Assembly (NCBI GenBank): GCA_024515975.1
Contig: JAMSKV010000001.1
Location: 512,895 to 576,894, forward strand
DNA: 64,000 nt
Origin: Endosaccharibacter trunci
GTDB lineage: Bacteria > Pseudomonadota > Alphaproteobacteria > Acetobacterales > Acetobacteraceae
Reading direction: 5' to 3'
The stretch's first letter is position 1. Each line of letters begins with the position of its first letter. The notes under the pieces are model-generated. The model was not told where the DNA came from. It saw nothing but the letters and a program-made list of their open reading frames with translations, and did no database searches. The position numbers and the translations under genes are program-made. Below, in pieces: positions 38,610-48,263 of this stretch.

Positions 38610-39008
38610 ATGGCGCGCGTCACCGTCGAGGATTGCGTCGAAAAAGTCCCCAACCGCTTCGAGCTGGTGCTGCTCGCGGCTCAGCGGGCGCGCAATCTCA
38701 GCCGCGGCGAGGAGCTGACCGTCGACCGCGATAACGACAAGAACCCGGTCGTCGCCCTGCGCGAGATCGCCGACGAGACCGTCGAGCTGACCCGCCTGCA
38801 GCAGGATCTGGTGAAGTCGCTCGCGCGCGCGCCGGAGCCGGAGCCGGCCGACGAGGAGGTTCTCGACCTTATTCCGACCGACCAGAACATCTTCGGCCTT
38901 CAGGACGTGTCCGCAGAGGAAGAAGCCGGCAACATGGGCACCGAGCTGTCGCCCGAGGAGCTCGAGGCCGCGATCGAAGCGGAACTCGGCGGCCGCGCAC
39001 GCCGGTAA
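38610..39008 (+). CDS. rpoZ: RNA polymerase omega subunit
   Basis: Small structural subunit of RNA polymerase. The 132-residue protein starts [20 protein letters not shown] and continues with [11 protein letters not shown] and [15 protein letters not shown], the family core, then an acidic C-terminal tail. ATG at 38610 with a gggag site ten bases upstream. It precedes the RelA/SpoT homologue, a conserved pairing. Confidence 0.97.
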   Translation: MARVTVEDCVEKVPNRFELVLLAAQRARNLSRGEELTVDRDNDKNPVVALREIADETVELTRLQQDLVKSLARAPEPEPADEEVLDLIPTDQNIFGLQDVSAEEEAGNMGTELSPEELEAAIEAELGGRARR

Positions 39009-39017
39009 GGCCGCGCG

Positions 39018-41348
39018 ATGTGGCCGGGCGCTGACCGCTTCTTCGGTACGCCCGGTCGTCCGGCGCCGGTTTCCGCGCCGGATGGGCCGGTCAATGGTCC
39101 TGTCGCTCTCACGGCGGAAAAGCTCCCTCATCCAGACGCCGCCGCATCGACGTCGATCTCCTGCGCCGGGCTGATCCGGCGCATCAAGGCGTACGATCCG
39201 AACGCCGATACCGACATCGTCGAACGTGCCTTCGAGGTGGCCAAGGCGGCGCACGCCAATCAGGTGCGCGACAACGGCGATCCGTACATCACCCATCCGC
39301 TTGCCGTCGCCGGCATGCTGGCCGGATTCCGTCTCGACGTCGCCAGCATCTGCACCGGATTGCTGCACGACACGGTCGAGGATACCGGGCTGACCCTGGC
39401 GCAGCTCTCCGAGCGATTCGGCCCGACGGTCGCGTCGCTCGTGGACGGCGTGACCAAGCTCACCCGTCTCGAACTGCAATCGGACCGCACCAAGCAGGCG
39501 GAGAATTTCCGCAAGCTGGTGCTGGCGATGAGCCGCGATATCCGCGTGCTGGTGGTGAAGCTCTGCGACCGCCTGCACAACATGCGCACCCTGCATTACG
39601 TGCAGGCGCAGCACCGGCGCCAGCGCATTGCCGCCGAGACCATGGACATCTATGCGCCGCTTGCCGGCCGCATCGGCATGGACAAGGTCAAGACCGAACT
39701 CCAGAACCTGAGCTTCGCGGAGCTGGAGCCGGAGCACAACGCCTCCATCCGCGCCCGCCTGAACTACCTGCGCGGGCAGGGGGCGGACGTGATCGAGGAG
39801 GTCCGCGTCGAGCTGACCCGGCTCTGCGCCGAAGCCGGCGTTCCAGGCGCCGAGGTCACCGGGCGGGAGAAATCCCCTTTCTCCATCTGGGAGAAGATGC
39901 AGAAGCGCAACGTCGCCTTCGAGCAGTTGTCCGACATCATGGCGTTCCGCGTCATGGTGCCGTCGCGCGAGGCCTGCTACGTCGCGCTGGGTGCCGTGCA
40001 TGCCGCCTATCCGGTCATCGCCGGGCGGTTCAAGGACTACATCTCCACTCCCAAGGCGAACGGCTATCAGAGCCTGCATACCGGGGTGACGCTGCGCCAT
40101 CCGCGCAACCAGAAGATCGAGGTGCAGATCCGCACGCCGGAAATGCACGACGTGGCCGAGAACGGCGTTGCTGCGCACTGGGCGTACAAGGGGCTGGGCG
40201 AAGGCGCCGATGCGGTGGCACCGCCGCGCAAGCTGCGCTGGGTGCAGGACCTGCTGGAAATCCTGGAGAATTCGCAGGCGCCGGACGAGTTCCTGGAGAA
40301 CACCAAGCTCGAGCTCTATCAGGATCAGGTCTTCTGCTTCACCCCGAAGGGACAGCTGATCCCTCTGCCGCGCGGCGCCACCCCGGTGGATTTCGCCTAT
40401 GCCGTGCACAGCCAGATCGGCGATGGCTGCGTCGGCGCCAAGGTGAATGGCAGGCTGATGCCGCTCCGGCACGAGCTGCAGAACGGCGATCAGGTCGAGA
40501 TCATGACCGCGCGCGGCGGCACGCCGTCGCCGGCCTGGGAACGCTTCGTCGTCACCGGCAAGGCGCGCGCGCGCATTCGTCGCCATGTCGCAGCCCAGGC
40601 GCGCCAGACCTATCTCGATGCGGGCCGCGCCGCGCTGGCCAAGGCCTTCCGCCAGGAAGGCGTGGACGGCTCGGAAAAGGTGCTGGATGCGGCGCTGAAG
40701 CAGCTCAAGCAGGCCAGCCGCGACGATCTCTACGTCGCTGTCGGCAACAATAATCTCGGCGCCAAGGAGGTCGTGCAGGCGATCTATCCGGAGTTGCGCC
40801 AGTCGTCTCGTGGTGCGCCACGCATGGTGCCCGGCCTGCCGCAGCGCGCCGCCCCCAAGCCGGTACCCTCTCCGGGCGGCGGCGGATCCATGGCGCTGGT
40901 CGGTCTGGGCGCTGGCGTCGCGACCCATTTCGCCGGTTGCTGCCATCCTCTGCCCGGCGACCGGATCGTCGGCATCGTCAGCACCGGCAAAGGCATCACC
41001 GTGCACACCGCCTCGTGCCAGACGCTGGAAAGCTTCGCCGCGACGCCGGAGCGTTTTCTCGACATCGACTGGGACTACGACGCCATCGCGCGCGGCCGGA
41101 ACAACGAAACCCATGTCGGGCGCATCAGCGTGATCGCCACCAACGAGCCGAGCGTGCTGGCCACGCTGACCAATACCGCCTCGCGGCACGAGGGCAGCGT
41201 GATCAATCTGAAGATCATCAACCGCCAGTCCGATTTCATGGAGATCCTGGTGGATGTCGAGGTGCGCGATCTGCGCCACCTCTCCTCGGTGATCGCCGGC
41301 CTGCGCTCGGCGGGCGGTATTACCCAGGTGGAACGCGCCAGGGCCTGA
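39018..41348 (+). CDS. rsh: RelA/SpoT-type (p)ppGpp synthetase/hydrolase
   Basis: Bifunctional stringent-response enzyme. The 776-residue protein has an N-terminal HD hydrolase domain with His117-Asp118 in [10 protein letters not shown], a synthetase domain with [19 protein letters not shown], a TGS domain ([20 protein letters not shown]), and a C-terminal ACT domain ([17 protein letters not shown]). An intact HD motif indicates hydrolase activity. About 45 residues precede the conserved start; the ATG at 39018 is nine bases after the rpoZ stop. Confidence 0.97.
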   Translation: MWPGADRFFGTPGRPAPVSAPDGPVNGPVALTAEKLPHPDAAASTSISCAGLIRRIKAYDPNADTDIVERAFEVAKAAHANQVRDNGDPYITHPLAVAGMLAGFRLDVASICTGLLHDTVEDTGLTLAQLSERFGPTVASLVDGVTKLTRLELQSDRTKQAENFRKLVLAMSRDIRVLVVKLCDRLHNMRTLHYVQAQHRRQRIAAETMDIYAPLAGRIGMDKVKTELQNLSFAELEPEHNASIRARLNYLRGQGADVIEEVRVELTRLCAEAGVPGAEVTGREKSPFSIWEKMQKRNVAFEQLSDIMAFRVMVPSREACYVALGAVHAAYPVIAGRFKDYISTPKANGYQSLHTGVTLRHPRNQKIEVQIRTPEMHDVAENGVAAHWAYKGLGEGADAVAPPRKLRWVQDLLEILENSQAPDEFLENTKLELYQDQVFCFTPKGQLIPLPRGATPVDFAYAVHSQIGDGCVGAKVNGRLMPLRHELQNGDQVEIMTARGGTPSPAWERFVVTGKARARIRRHVAAQARQTYLDAGRAALAKAFRQEGVDGSEKVLDAALKQLKQASRDDLYVAVGNNNLGAKEVVQAIYPELRQSSRGAPRMVPGLPQRAAPKPVPSPGGGGSMALVGLGAGVATHFAGCCHPLPGDRIVGIVSTGKGITVHTASCQTLESFAATPERFLDIDWDYDAIARGRNNETHVGRISVIATNEPSVLATLTNTASRHEGSVINLKIINRQSDFMEILVDVEVRDLRHLSSVIAGLRSAGGITQVERARA

Positions 41349-41373
41349 AACCGCGCGTGAGGGGAGCATTCTC

Positions 41374-41793
41374 GTGACCACCATCATCGGGCTTGGTACC
41401 GATCTGTGCGACATACGGCGCATCGAGCGGGCGATCGCGCGCCATGGCGAGCGGTTCCTCCTGCGTTCCTTCACCGAGACCGAGCGCGCCAAGGCCAACC
41501 GGCGCACCGAATCGATCCGCGCCGCGACCTACGCCAAGCGCTGGGCGGCCAAGGAGGCCTGCGCCAAGGCGCTCGGCACCGGTTTCTCGCACGGGGTGTT
41601 CCACAGCGATCTCGGCGTGGTGAACCTGCCCACCGGTCAGCCGACCATGGTGCTGACCGGCGGCGCCTTGGCCCGTCTCCGGTCCCTCATCCCGGCCGGC
41701 CATGTGCCGTCCCTGCTGCTGACCATGACGGACGAGCCGCCCTATGCGTTCGCGCAGGTGATCATCCAGGCGGTGGAGAAAGCGGAGGGGTAA
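41374..41793 (+). CDS. acpS: Holo-[acyl-carrier-protein] synthase
   Basis: Transfers phosphopantetheine from CoA to acyl carrier protein. 139 residues, normal length. Asp10 in [13 protein letters not shown] and Glu in [16 protein letters not shown] are the magnesium/catalytic residues. GTG start at 41374 with a ggggag site (41361-41366). In many alphaproteobacteria pdxJ precedes it; here the RelA/SpoT gene does. Confidence 0.96.
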   Translation: MTTIIGLGTDLCDIRRIERAIARHGERFLLRSFTETERAKANRRTESIRAATYAKRWAAKEACAKALGTGFSHGVFHSDLGVVNLPTGQPTMVLTGGALARLRSLIPAGHVPSLLLTMTDEPPYAFAQVIIQAVEKAEG

Positions 41794-41960
41794 AGCTCTT
41801 CGTTTGCGAGGAAAGAACCCCTGTTCCTTCCACTTTCGTTGCCAGACATGACGCGTCATCCGTCTCGTCCGGCCTCCCACGACGGAGCCGCGATCCCGGC
41901 GGCACTGCGCGGATTTACAGTGGCGCCCACAGTGGGCGGGAAGGGCTTGTGCCAGCGTGC

Positions 41961-41990
41961 TTGACAGGAAAGGACCGCGGCGGCTTGATC
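41961..41990 (+). promoter_or_regulatory. Possible promoter for lepB
   Basis: A consensus -35 box TTGACA (41961-41966) is followed after 17-18 bases by a weak -10 (TTGATC, 41985-41990). It lies about 90 bases before the lepB start in the 285-base gap after acpS. The gap also holds a GC hairpin (41924-41938). The -10 match is poor, so this is tentative. Confidence 0.3.
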
Positions 41991-42078
41991 CGCCACCTTC
42001 CGGCTGCCCTGGGCGGCCGAGGAATTCTGTCTGCCGCTCCGCGCTTGCCGGAACCGGCTCTTGTCGGGACTGAGCCGG

Positions 42079-42855
42079 ATGAACACGACCCAAGACGCGC
42101 CGCCGGCAAAGGCAGGCTCCAGCCTCGGCGAGACCATCCGCACCGTGGTCTATGCGCTGCTGATCGCGCTGCTGGTGCGGTCCTTCCTGGTGGAGCCGTT
42201 CAACATCCCGTCCGGCTCGATGATCCCGACCCTGCAGGTGGGCGACTACCTGTTCGTCTGGAAGCCGGCCTACGGCTATTCGCGTTTCTCGTTCCCGTTC
42301 TCGCCGGACCTGTTCTCGGGCCGCATTCCCGATATCGAGCCGCATCGCGGCGATGTCGCGGTGTTCCGCTACACGCACGACACGTCGGTCGACTACATCA
42401 AGCGGATCGTCGGCCTGCCGGGCGACCATATCCAGGTGCGTGACGGCGAGCTCTACATCAACAATGTGCTCGTCCCGCGCAAGGACGATGGCGACTACGT
42501 GGCGGTCGACGAGCAGCGGCACGAACTGGCCGGGCGGCTGTTCACCGAGACGCTGCCGGGCAGCGGCGGGCACGGGCCGGTCGTGCACCAGATCCTGCGC
42601 CTCACCGACGACGGCGAGCAGAACCATACCCCGGACTATCTGGTGCCGCCGGGATATTTCTTTGCCATGGGCGATGATCGCGACGACAGTGCGGATAGCC
42701 GTTTCATGAACGAGCTCGGCTACGTCCCGATGGAAAATCTGGTCGGCAAGGCGATGTTCATCTTCTTCTCCTACGATGCCCGTCATCCGGTCTGGGAGTT
42801 CTGGTACTGGCCGAGCGAGGTGCGCTGGAGCCGGATCGGGACATGGGTCCATTGA
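42079..42855 (+). CDS. lepB: Signal peptidase I
   Basis: Inner-membrane serine protease that removes Sec and Tat signal peptides. The 258-residue product has one N-terminal membrane helix (about 20-36), the nucleophile Ser47 in PSGSMIPTL, the general base Lys108 in YIKRIVGLPGD, and the box E motif FAMGDDRDDSADSR. ATG at 42079 preferred over a TTG at 42061. It overlaps rnc by 13 bases in the conserved lepB-rnc-era order. Confidence 0.97.
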   Translation: MNTTQDAPPAKAGSSLGETIRTVVYALLIALLVRSFLVEPFNIPSGSMIPTLQVGDYLFVWKPAYGYSRFSFPFSPDLFSGRIPDIEPHRGDVAVFRYTHDTSVDYIKRIVGLPGDHIQVRDGELYINNVLVPRKDDGDYVAVDEQRHELAGRLFTETLPGSGGHGPVVHQILRLTDDGEQNHTPDYLVPPGYFFAMGDDRDDSADSRFMNELGYVPMENLVGKAMFIFFSYDARHPVWEFWYWPSEVRWSRIGTWVH

Positions 42856-43595
42856 ACGGAGCCGCGCCCGATCGCGACGAGACCGACCCGGTGCTGGCCG
42901 GGATCGAACGGACGGTGGGCTGGCGCTTCGCCCGGCCCGAGCTGCTGCGGGAGGCGCTGACGCATCGCTCCGCCGCGCATGAGATGCAGGCCCAGGGCGG
43001 GCGCAGAAACCGGCGCCCGGCCAACAAGGGGCAGGGATCGAACGAGCGGCTCGAATTCATCGGCGATCGCGTGCTCGGGCTGCTGATGGCGGAATGGCTG
43101 ATCGAGCGATTTCCGCGCGAGCAGGAAGGTGCGCTCGGCCCGCGTCTCGCGCGTCTGGTGTCGCGTCCGATCCTGGCGAAGATCGCGGTGGAGCTCGGCT
43201 TCCGCGAGGCCTTGTCCGTCGCGTCGCATGAGGATCGCGCCGGCATTCGCGACGCCGCCAATGTTCTGGCCGACAGCGTCGAGGCGGTGCTGGGCGCGAT
43301 CTATCTGGATGGCGGTCTCGATCCGGCTCGCGCCTTCATGCGCCGGGCCTGGGACGAGGTCATGGTGGCGCAGGCTTTGCCGCCCAAGGATGCCAAGACC
43401 GCCCTGCAGGAATGGCTGCTGGCACGCGGCCTGGCTCTGCCGGTCTATGAGCTCGAATCCTCCACCGGCCCGTCGCACGCTCCGCATTTCGTGATCCGGG
43501 TGGAAGCGGCCGGCCGTTCCGCCACCGGCGAGGCCGGCAGCAAGCGCGCCGCCGAGAGCCTCGCCGCGGCATCTCTTCTAGGGCAGTTCCAATGA
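42843..43595 (+). CDS. rnc: Ribonuclease III
   Basis: Cuts double-stranded RNA in rRNA and mRNA processing. The 250-residue product has the signature NERLEFIGDRVLGL (Glu68, Asp75), the second acidic pair in LADSVEAVLGAIYLDGG, and a C-terminal double-strand RNA-binding domain from about 178 (DAKTALQEWLLARGL ... GSKRAAESLAAASLL). The Arg after GD replaces the more usual Ser/Ala. Overlaps lepB and era. Confidence 0.96.
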   Translation: MGPLNGAAPDRDETDPVLAGIERTVGWRFARPELLREALTHRSAAHEMQAQGGRRNRRPANKGQGSNERLEFIGDRVLGLLMAEWLIERFPREQEGALGPRLARLVSRPILAKIAVELGFREALSVASHEDRAGIRDAANVLADSVEAVLGAIYLDGGLDPARAFMRRAWDEVMVAQALPPKDAKTALQEWLLARGLALPVYELESSTGPSHAPHFVIRVEAAGRSATGEAGSKRAAESLAAASLLGQFQ

Positions 43596-44527
43596 GCGAC
43601 ACCGAACCCGCCTCCGATCGCGACCGGCAGCGCTGCGGCTTCGTCGCCATCGTCGGCGCGCCCAATGCCGGCAAGTCCACGCTCCTGAACCGTCTCACCG
43701 GCGCCAAGCTCTCCATCGTCAGCCCCAAGGCGCAGACCACCCGCTTCCGCGTGCTGGGCATCATGATGCGCGAGGCGGCGGAGACGCGGGCGCAGATCCT
43801 GCTCGTGGACACGCCCGGCATCTTCAAGCCGAAGCGAAAGCTCGATCGCGCGATGGTCGCTGCCGCCTGGACCGGCGCCGAGGATGCGGACATCACCCTG
43901 CTGCTGGTGGACAGCCAGAAGGGGCTCACCGACGGCGTCCGCGCCATCGCCGAACGTCTGCGTGACAGCAAGCGGCGCACCTGGCTGGTGCTGAACAAGA
44001 CCGACGCCGTGGAGCGCGGCCAGCTTCTGCCGCTGACCAAGACCCTGGCCGAGCTGGTGCCGTTCGAGCACGTCTACATGGTCAGCGCCCGCAAGGGCGA
44101 CGGGCTGGACGATCTTCTGGACGCGCTGGCCTTCGCCCTCCCGGCCGGACCGTTTTTGTATCCGGAGGACGACCTCACCGATCTGCCGGACCGTCTGCTC
44201 GCCGCCGAACTGGTGCGCGAACAGATCTTCCTGCAGACGCACGAGGAAATTCCGTATTCCTGCACGGCGGAAACCGAGAGCTTCCAGGAGCGGCCGGATG
44301 GGTCGGTACGGATCGACGTCACGGTCTATGTGTCGCGGCCGGGCCACAAGGCGATCCTGATCGGCGACAAGGGGTCGCGCATCCGCCAGATCGGCGAGAA
44401 GGCGCGTCACGGCCTGTCTTCCCTGCTGGAGCGGCCATGCCATCTGTTCCTGAACGTGAAGGAGCGCGCTGGCTGGGACGAGGAAGGGGCGCGTCTGCGC
44501 GCGATCGGGCTGGAGAATCTGGACTGA
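43592..44527 (+). CDS. era: GTPase Era
   Basis: Ribosome-assembly GTPase that binds the 3' end of 16S rRNA. The 311-residue product has GAPNAGKST (G1), DTPGIF (G3) and NKTD (G4), then a C-terminal KH domain with [20 protein letters not shown]. Overlaps rnc by four bases. Downstream recO, common elsewhere, is absent; a DUF1348 gene follows instead. Confidence 0.97.
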   Translation: MSDTEPASDRDRQRCGFVAIVGAPNAGKSTLLNRLTGAKLSIVSPKAQTTRFRVLGIMMREAAETRAQILLVDTPGIFKPKRKLDRAMVAAAWTGAEDADITLLLVDSQKGLTDGVRAIAERLRDSKRRTWLVLNKTDAVERGQLLPLTKTLAELVPFEHVYMVSARKGDGLDDLLDALAFALPAGPFLYPEDDLTDLPDRLLAAELVREQIFLQTHEEIPYSCTAETESFQERPDGSVRIDVTVYVSRPGHKAILIGDKGSRIRQIGEKARHGLSSLLERPCHLFLNVKERAGWDEEGARLRAIGLENLD

Positions 44528-44991
44528 TATCTCGCCCGCCATTCCCCCCTTTCGATGCCGAAAGCGCCGCCCTGAAGGCGCGCCTGGCGGAGGACGCCTG
44601 GAACGGGCGCGATCCGGAGCGCGTGTCGCTGGCCTATACCGAGGACAGCCGGTGGCGGAACCGGGACGTGTTCCTCCAGGGGCGCCCGGCGATCGTCTCC
44701 TTCCTGCAAGGCAAATGGGCGCGGGAGCTCGACTACCGGCTTATCAAGGAAGTCTGGGCGTTTCGCGAGAACCGGATCGCCGTGCGGTTCGTCTATGAAT
44801 GGCACGATGCGGAGGGACGCTGGTTCCGCTCGCACGGCAACGAGAACTGGCTGTTCGACGCCGCTGGCCTGATGGCGGAGCGTCACGCCTCCATCAACGA
44901 CGTGCCAATCGCGGAGGCCGAGCGGCTGTTCCGCTGGCCCATCGGGCGTCGGCCCGACGATCATCCGGGGTTGAGCGCGCTGGGACTCTGA
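44437..44991 (+). CDS. DUF1348 (NTF2-like fold) protein; start uncertain
   Basis: A small NTF2/SnoaL-like protein of unknown function; conserved sequence starts at [20 protein letters not shown] (44542 on) and runs through [34 protein letters not shown] and [11 protein letters not shown]. The only ordinary in-frame start is the ATG at 44437, inside era, which would add about 30 non-family residues. The conserved N-terminus lies just after the era stop, where only CTG (44524) or ATA (44527) occur in frame. Probably translationally coupled to era with a non-standard or distant start. Confidence 0.75.
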   Translation: MPSVPEREGARWLGRGRGASARDRAGESGLISRPPFPPFDAESAALKARLAEDAWNGRDPERVSLAYTEDSRWRNRDVFLQGRPAIVSFLQGKWARELDYRLIKEVWAFRENRIAVRFVYEWHDAEGRWFRSHGNENWLFDAAGLMAERHASINDVPIAEAERLFRWPIGRRPDDHPGLSALGL

Positions 44992-45116
44992 AGCCGGCCC
45001 CCGCGTCCCTCTCTTGCCGGGTCTCTTGCGTCGCCCCCCGGCGTCGCGCTTGTCCCCCGGGATGCCGGGGCTTATGACGGGCCCGCTTCAACGACCTCAG
45101 AGGATGGATCACCGCC

Positions 45117-45863
45117 ATGTCCGCAGAATCCGGCGTCGACTCCACCGCTCCTCTGTATCAGCGCGTGCTGCTGAAGGTGTCGGGCGAGGCGCTGATGGGC
45201 GCCGGCTCGTTCGGGCTCGATCCAGAGACGGTGAACGCGATCGCCGCCGACGTGGCCTCCGTGCACAGGATGGGTGTCGAGGTCGGGCTGGTGATCGGCG
45301 GCGGCAACATCTTCCGCGGCATCGCGGCCGCGGCCCGCGGTATGGATCGCGCCCAGGGCGATTATGCCGGCATGCTGGCCACCGTGATCAACGCGCTGAT
45401 GATGCAGAATGCGCTGGAGGCTCTGGACGTGGATACGCGCGTGATGAGCGCGATCCAGATGCCGGGCATCGCCGAGCCCTATATCCGCCGTCGTGCCGTG
45501 CGTCATATGGAGAAGGGCCGGATCGTGATCTTCGCCGCCGGTACCGGCAATCCGTTCTTTACCACCGACACCGCCGCCGCCCTGCGCGCCGCCGAGATGG
45601 AATGTACCGCCCTGTTCAAGGGCACCCAGGTCGATGGGGTGTATTCCGCCGATCCGCGCTCGGACAAGAACGCGACGCGTTTCGAAGAACTGAGCTATCT
45701 GGACGTGCTGTCCAAGGATCTGAACGTCATGGACGCGTCGGCCATCAGCCTGGCGCGCGAGAACAATCTGCCGATCATCGTGTTCAACATCCACATGCCG
45801 GGCGCTTTCGCCAAGGTCATGCAGGGCGAAGGCCGCTTCACCCGGATCGTCGATCCGGCCTGA
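45117..45863 (+). CDS. pyrH: UMP kinase
   Basis: Phosphorylates UMP to UDP. The 248-residue amino-acid-kinase-fold protein has [38 protein letters not shown] and [21 protein letters not shown], all diagnostic. Starts the translation/envelope supercluster pyrH-frr-uppS-cdsA-dxr. ATG at 45117. Confidence 0.98.
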   Translation: MSAESGVDSTAPLYQRVLLKVSGEALMGAGSFGLDPETVNAIAADVASVHRMGVEVGLVIGGGNIFRGIAAAARGMDRAQGDYAGMLATVINALMMQNALEALDVDTRVMSAIQMPGIAEPYIRRRAVRHMEKGRIVIFAAGTGNPFFTTDTAAALRAAEMECTALFKGTQVDGVYSADPRSDKNATRFEELSYLDVLSKDLNVMDASAISLARENNLPIIVFNIHMPGAFAKVMQGEGRFTRIVDPA

Positions 45864-45900
45864 ACCCGACCGCACCCTTCTTCTTTCGGAGTATTCCACC

Positions 45901-46464
45901 GTGGCCGACCAGAACGCCCTGATCGAGGACCTGACCCGACGCATGGACGGTGCGCTCGAGACGCTGCGCCGCGATTTCGCCGGCCTGCGCTCGGGGCGTG
46001 CCAGCCCGGCGCTGCTGGAGCCCGTGCGTGTCGAGGCCTATGGCGGCGAGGTGCCGCTGGGGCAGGTCGGCACCGTCGCGGTGCCGGAAGCGCGCATGCT
46101 GACGGTGCAGGTCTGGGACCGCACCCTGGTGGGCGCGGTCGAGCGCGCCATCCGCGATGCCGGGCTGGGGCTCAACCCGGCCTCCGACGGTCAGACCGTG
46201 CGCGTGCCGATCCCGATGCTGACCCAGGAGCGTCGCGTCGAGCTGGCCAAGGCGGCCGGCCGTTACGCCGAGAACAGCAAGATCGCCGTGCGTGGCGTGC
46301 GTCGCGACGGCATGGACCAGATCAAGGGATTCGAGAAGAAGGGCGAGATCAGCGAGGACGAGGTCAAGGACTGGTCCGACGTGGTCCAGAAGCTGACCGA
46401 CGGCTACGTCAAGCGGATCGACGAGTCGCTCGCGGAGAAAGACCGCGAGATCAAGCAGGTCTGA
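45901..46464 (+). CDS. frr: Ribosome recycling factor
   Basis: Splits post-termination ribosomes together with EF-G. The 187-residue protein has LRRDFAGLRSGRASPALL, RVPIPMLTQERR and the helical hairpin tail, with length and motifs normal. GTG start at 45901, with CGGAG 11 bases upstream. Follows pyrH by 37 bases. Confidence 0.98.
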   Translation: MADQNALIEDLTRRMDGALETLRRDFAGLRSGRASPALLEPVRVEAYGGEVPLGQVGTVAVPEARMLTVQVWDRTLVGAVERAIRDAGLGLNPASDGQTVRVPIPMLTQERRVELAKAAGRYAENSKIAVRGVRRDGMDQIKGFEKKGEISEDEVKDWSDVVQKLTDGYVKRIDESLAEKDREIKQV

Positions 46465-46469
46465 CTTCG

Positions 46470-47276
46470 TTGCCCGAGGCGCTTCCTGGTTTGGAGCCCG
46501 GAGCGGGGCCGGTTCTCGACCGTCCCGCGTCGCCGCGCGCGTCAGCCGATGTCGCCCCGGCGGGTAGCGACGGCGCTCGGCCGACGCATGTCGCGATCAT
46601 CATGGACGGCAATGGGCGCTGGGCCGCGCGCAAGCGCCTGCCGCGTGTGGCCGGGCATCGCGCCGGCGCGCAGGCCGTGCGCCGCTGCATCCAGGCGGCG
46701 ATCGAACACGGCATTCCCTGGCTGACGCTCTATGCCTTCTCCTCCGAGAACTGGCGTCGTCCGGCCGAGGAGGTGACCGACCTCACGGGCCTGTTGCGCC
46801 ATTATCTTCGGTCCGAGATCGCCGAGCTGCATCGCGAGGGCGTGCGCGTGCGGGTGATCGGCGAACATGCGCGATTCGGGCCGGATGTCCGCGCCGAGCT
46901 GGACGCGGCGGAGCGGCTGACGCGCGGCAACACGCGCCTGACCCTGGTGATCGCGCTGTCCTACGGCGCGCGCGGCGAGATCGTCACTGCGGCGCGCCGC
47001 ATCGCCGAGGCGGTGCGCGACGGGAAGCTGTCGCCGGATTCGATCGACGAAGAGAGCTTCGCGCGCTTTCTGGCGACCGACGGCGTCCCCGACCCGGATA
47101 TGGTCATCCGCACCAGCGGCGAATGCCGCCTGTCCAACTTCCTCCTGTGGCAGTCGGCCTATGCCGAGCTGGTCTTCCAGGACGTGCTGTGGCCGGATTT
47201 CGACCGGCAGCATTTCGCCGATGCGCTATCGGTCTTCACCAGCCGCGAGCGCCGTTTCGGCGCGCGGCCGGGTTGA
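46470..47276 (+). CDS. uppS: Isoprenyl (undecaprenyl) diphosphate synthase
   Basis: Makes the C55 lipid carrier for peptidoglycan and O-antigen synthesis. The 268-residue product has IIMDGNGRWA (catalytic Asp), LTLYAFSSENWRRP and MVIRTSGECRLSNFLLWQ. About 38 non-conserved residues lie before the family core. The start is the TTG at 46470, five bases after the frr stop; no nearer ATG or GTG fits. Confidence 0.95.
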   Translation: MPEALPGLEPGAGPVLDRPASPRASADVAPAGSDGARPTHVAIIMDGNGRWAARKRLPRVAGHRAGAQAVRRCIQAAIEHGIPWLTLYAFSSENWRRPAEEVTDLTGLLRHYLRSEIAELHREGVRVRVIGEHARFGPDVRAELDAAERLTRGNTRLTLVIALSYGARGEIVTAARRIAEAVRDGKLSPDSIDEESFARFLATDGVPDPDMVIRTSGECRLSNFLLWQSAYAELVFQDVLWPDFDRQHFADALSVFTSRERRFGARPG

Positions 47277-47290
47277 AGCGCGGCGACGGA

Positions 47291-48238
47291 ATGACCCTTC
47301 CCCGAACCGAGACGCAAGCCCGTCCGCCGCGCGACTGGCGCGATCTGCGTTTGCGGCTCTTGTCGGCGTCGGTCCTGTTGCCGGCCGGCCTGTTCTGCAT
47401 CTGGTTCGGCGGCCCGTTCTTCGCGCTGATGCTGCTGGTACTGCTGGTCGCGGCCGGGATCGAATGGGCAGGGCTTCTGCGCATTCCCTTGCGCTCGATC
47501 CGCGGGATCGTGCTCTGCCTTTGGCCGACCTTAGCCTGTCTGGCCGCTCTGGTGATGGGCGATTGGTGGCAGGCGATCTGGGTGCTGATGGCGCCTCTGG
47601 TGCTGGGCGCAGGCGTCGTCGCCGGCACGGTGGCGATCGGGCTTGCCGGTCTGGCCCTGCTCTGGCTGCGTTTGCTGCCGTTCGGGGGGCAGCCCGGCGC
47701 GGCCGGGCAGGCGCTCGGCTGGTCCGGCCTGCTCGACCCCGATTGGGGCGGGGCGTGGTTCTCCGTGCTGTTCGTGGTGCTGGTGGTGATCGCCAGCGAT
47801 AGCGGCGCCTATCTGGTGGGTCGTCAGATCGGCGGTCCGAAGCTCGCCCCGTCGATCTCGCCCGGCAAGACGCGGTCCGGCGCCGTCGGCGGCCTGCTGT
47901 CGGCGGGGCTGGCCGGCGCGATTCTCGCCGTCTGCCTGCCGTCGCCACTGCCGGTGTCCGGTTTCGGGCTGGCCGTGTCGGGCGCTCTGGCCGGAATGCT
48001 GGTGGGGCTGGTGGCCCAGGCCGGCGATCTGGCCGAAAGCGCCTTCAAGCGACGCTGCGGCGTCAAGGATTCCGGCCGCTCGATCCCGGGTCATGGCGGC
48101 GTTCTGGACCGGTTCGACGGCCTTCTGGCTGCGGCGCCCCTTGCTGCCCTTCTGTCGTTTCTCTCGCCCGCAGGCGTGCCGTTCTGGCTCGCCGGCGCCG
48201 GCTTGCTGGCCGGCGGCCAGGCCGTGCGGCATTTCTGA
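47291..48238 (+). CDS. cdsA: Phosphatidate cytidylyltransferase
   Basis: Makes CDP-diacylglycerol, precursor of phosphatidylglycerol and phosphatidylethanolamine, in the inner membrane. The 315-residue product has about seven or eight helices and the signature ESAFKRRCGVKDSGRSIPGH followed by GGVLDRFDG. ATG at 47291, 14 bases after uppS. Confidence 0.96.
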   Translation: MTLPRTETQARPPRDWRDLRLRLLSASVLLPAGLFCIWFGGPFFALMLLVLLVAAGIEWAGLLRIPLRSIRGIVLCLWPTLACLAALVMGDWWQAIWVLMAPLVLGAGVVAGTVAIGLAGLALLWLRLLPFGGQPGAAGQALGWSGLLDPDWGGAWFSVLFVVLVVIASDSGAYLVGRQIGGPKLAPSISPGKTRSGAVGGLLSAGLAGAILAVCLPSPLPVSGFGLAVSGALAGMLVGLVAQAGDLAESAFKRRCGVKDSGRSIPGHGGVLDRFDGLLAAAPLAALLSFLSPAGVPFWLAGAGLLAGGQAVRHF

Positions 48239-48263
48239 TCACGCCCATCCGGACTTTATCGCC

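Noticed and set aside
41924..41938. GC hairpin in the acpS-lepB gap
   Set aside because: No T-run follows and a possible promoter lies just downstream; not enough to call a terminator.
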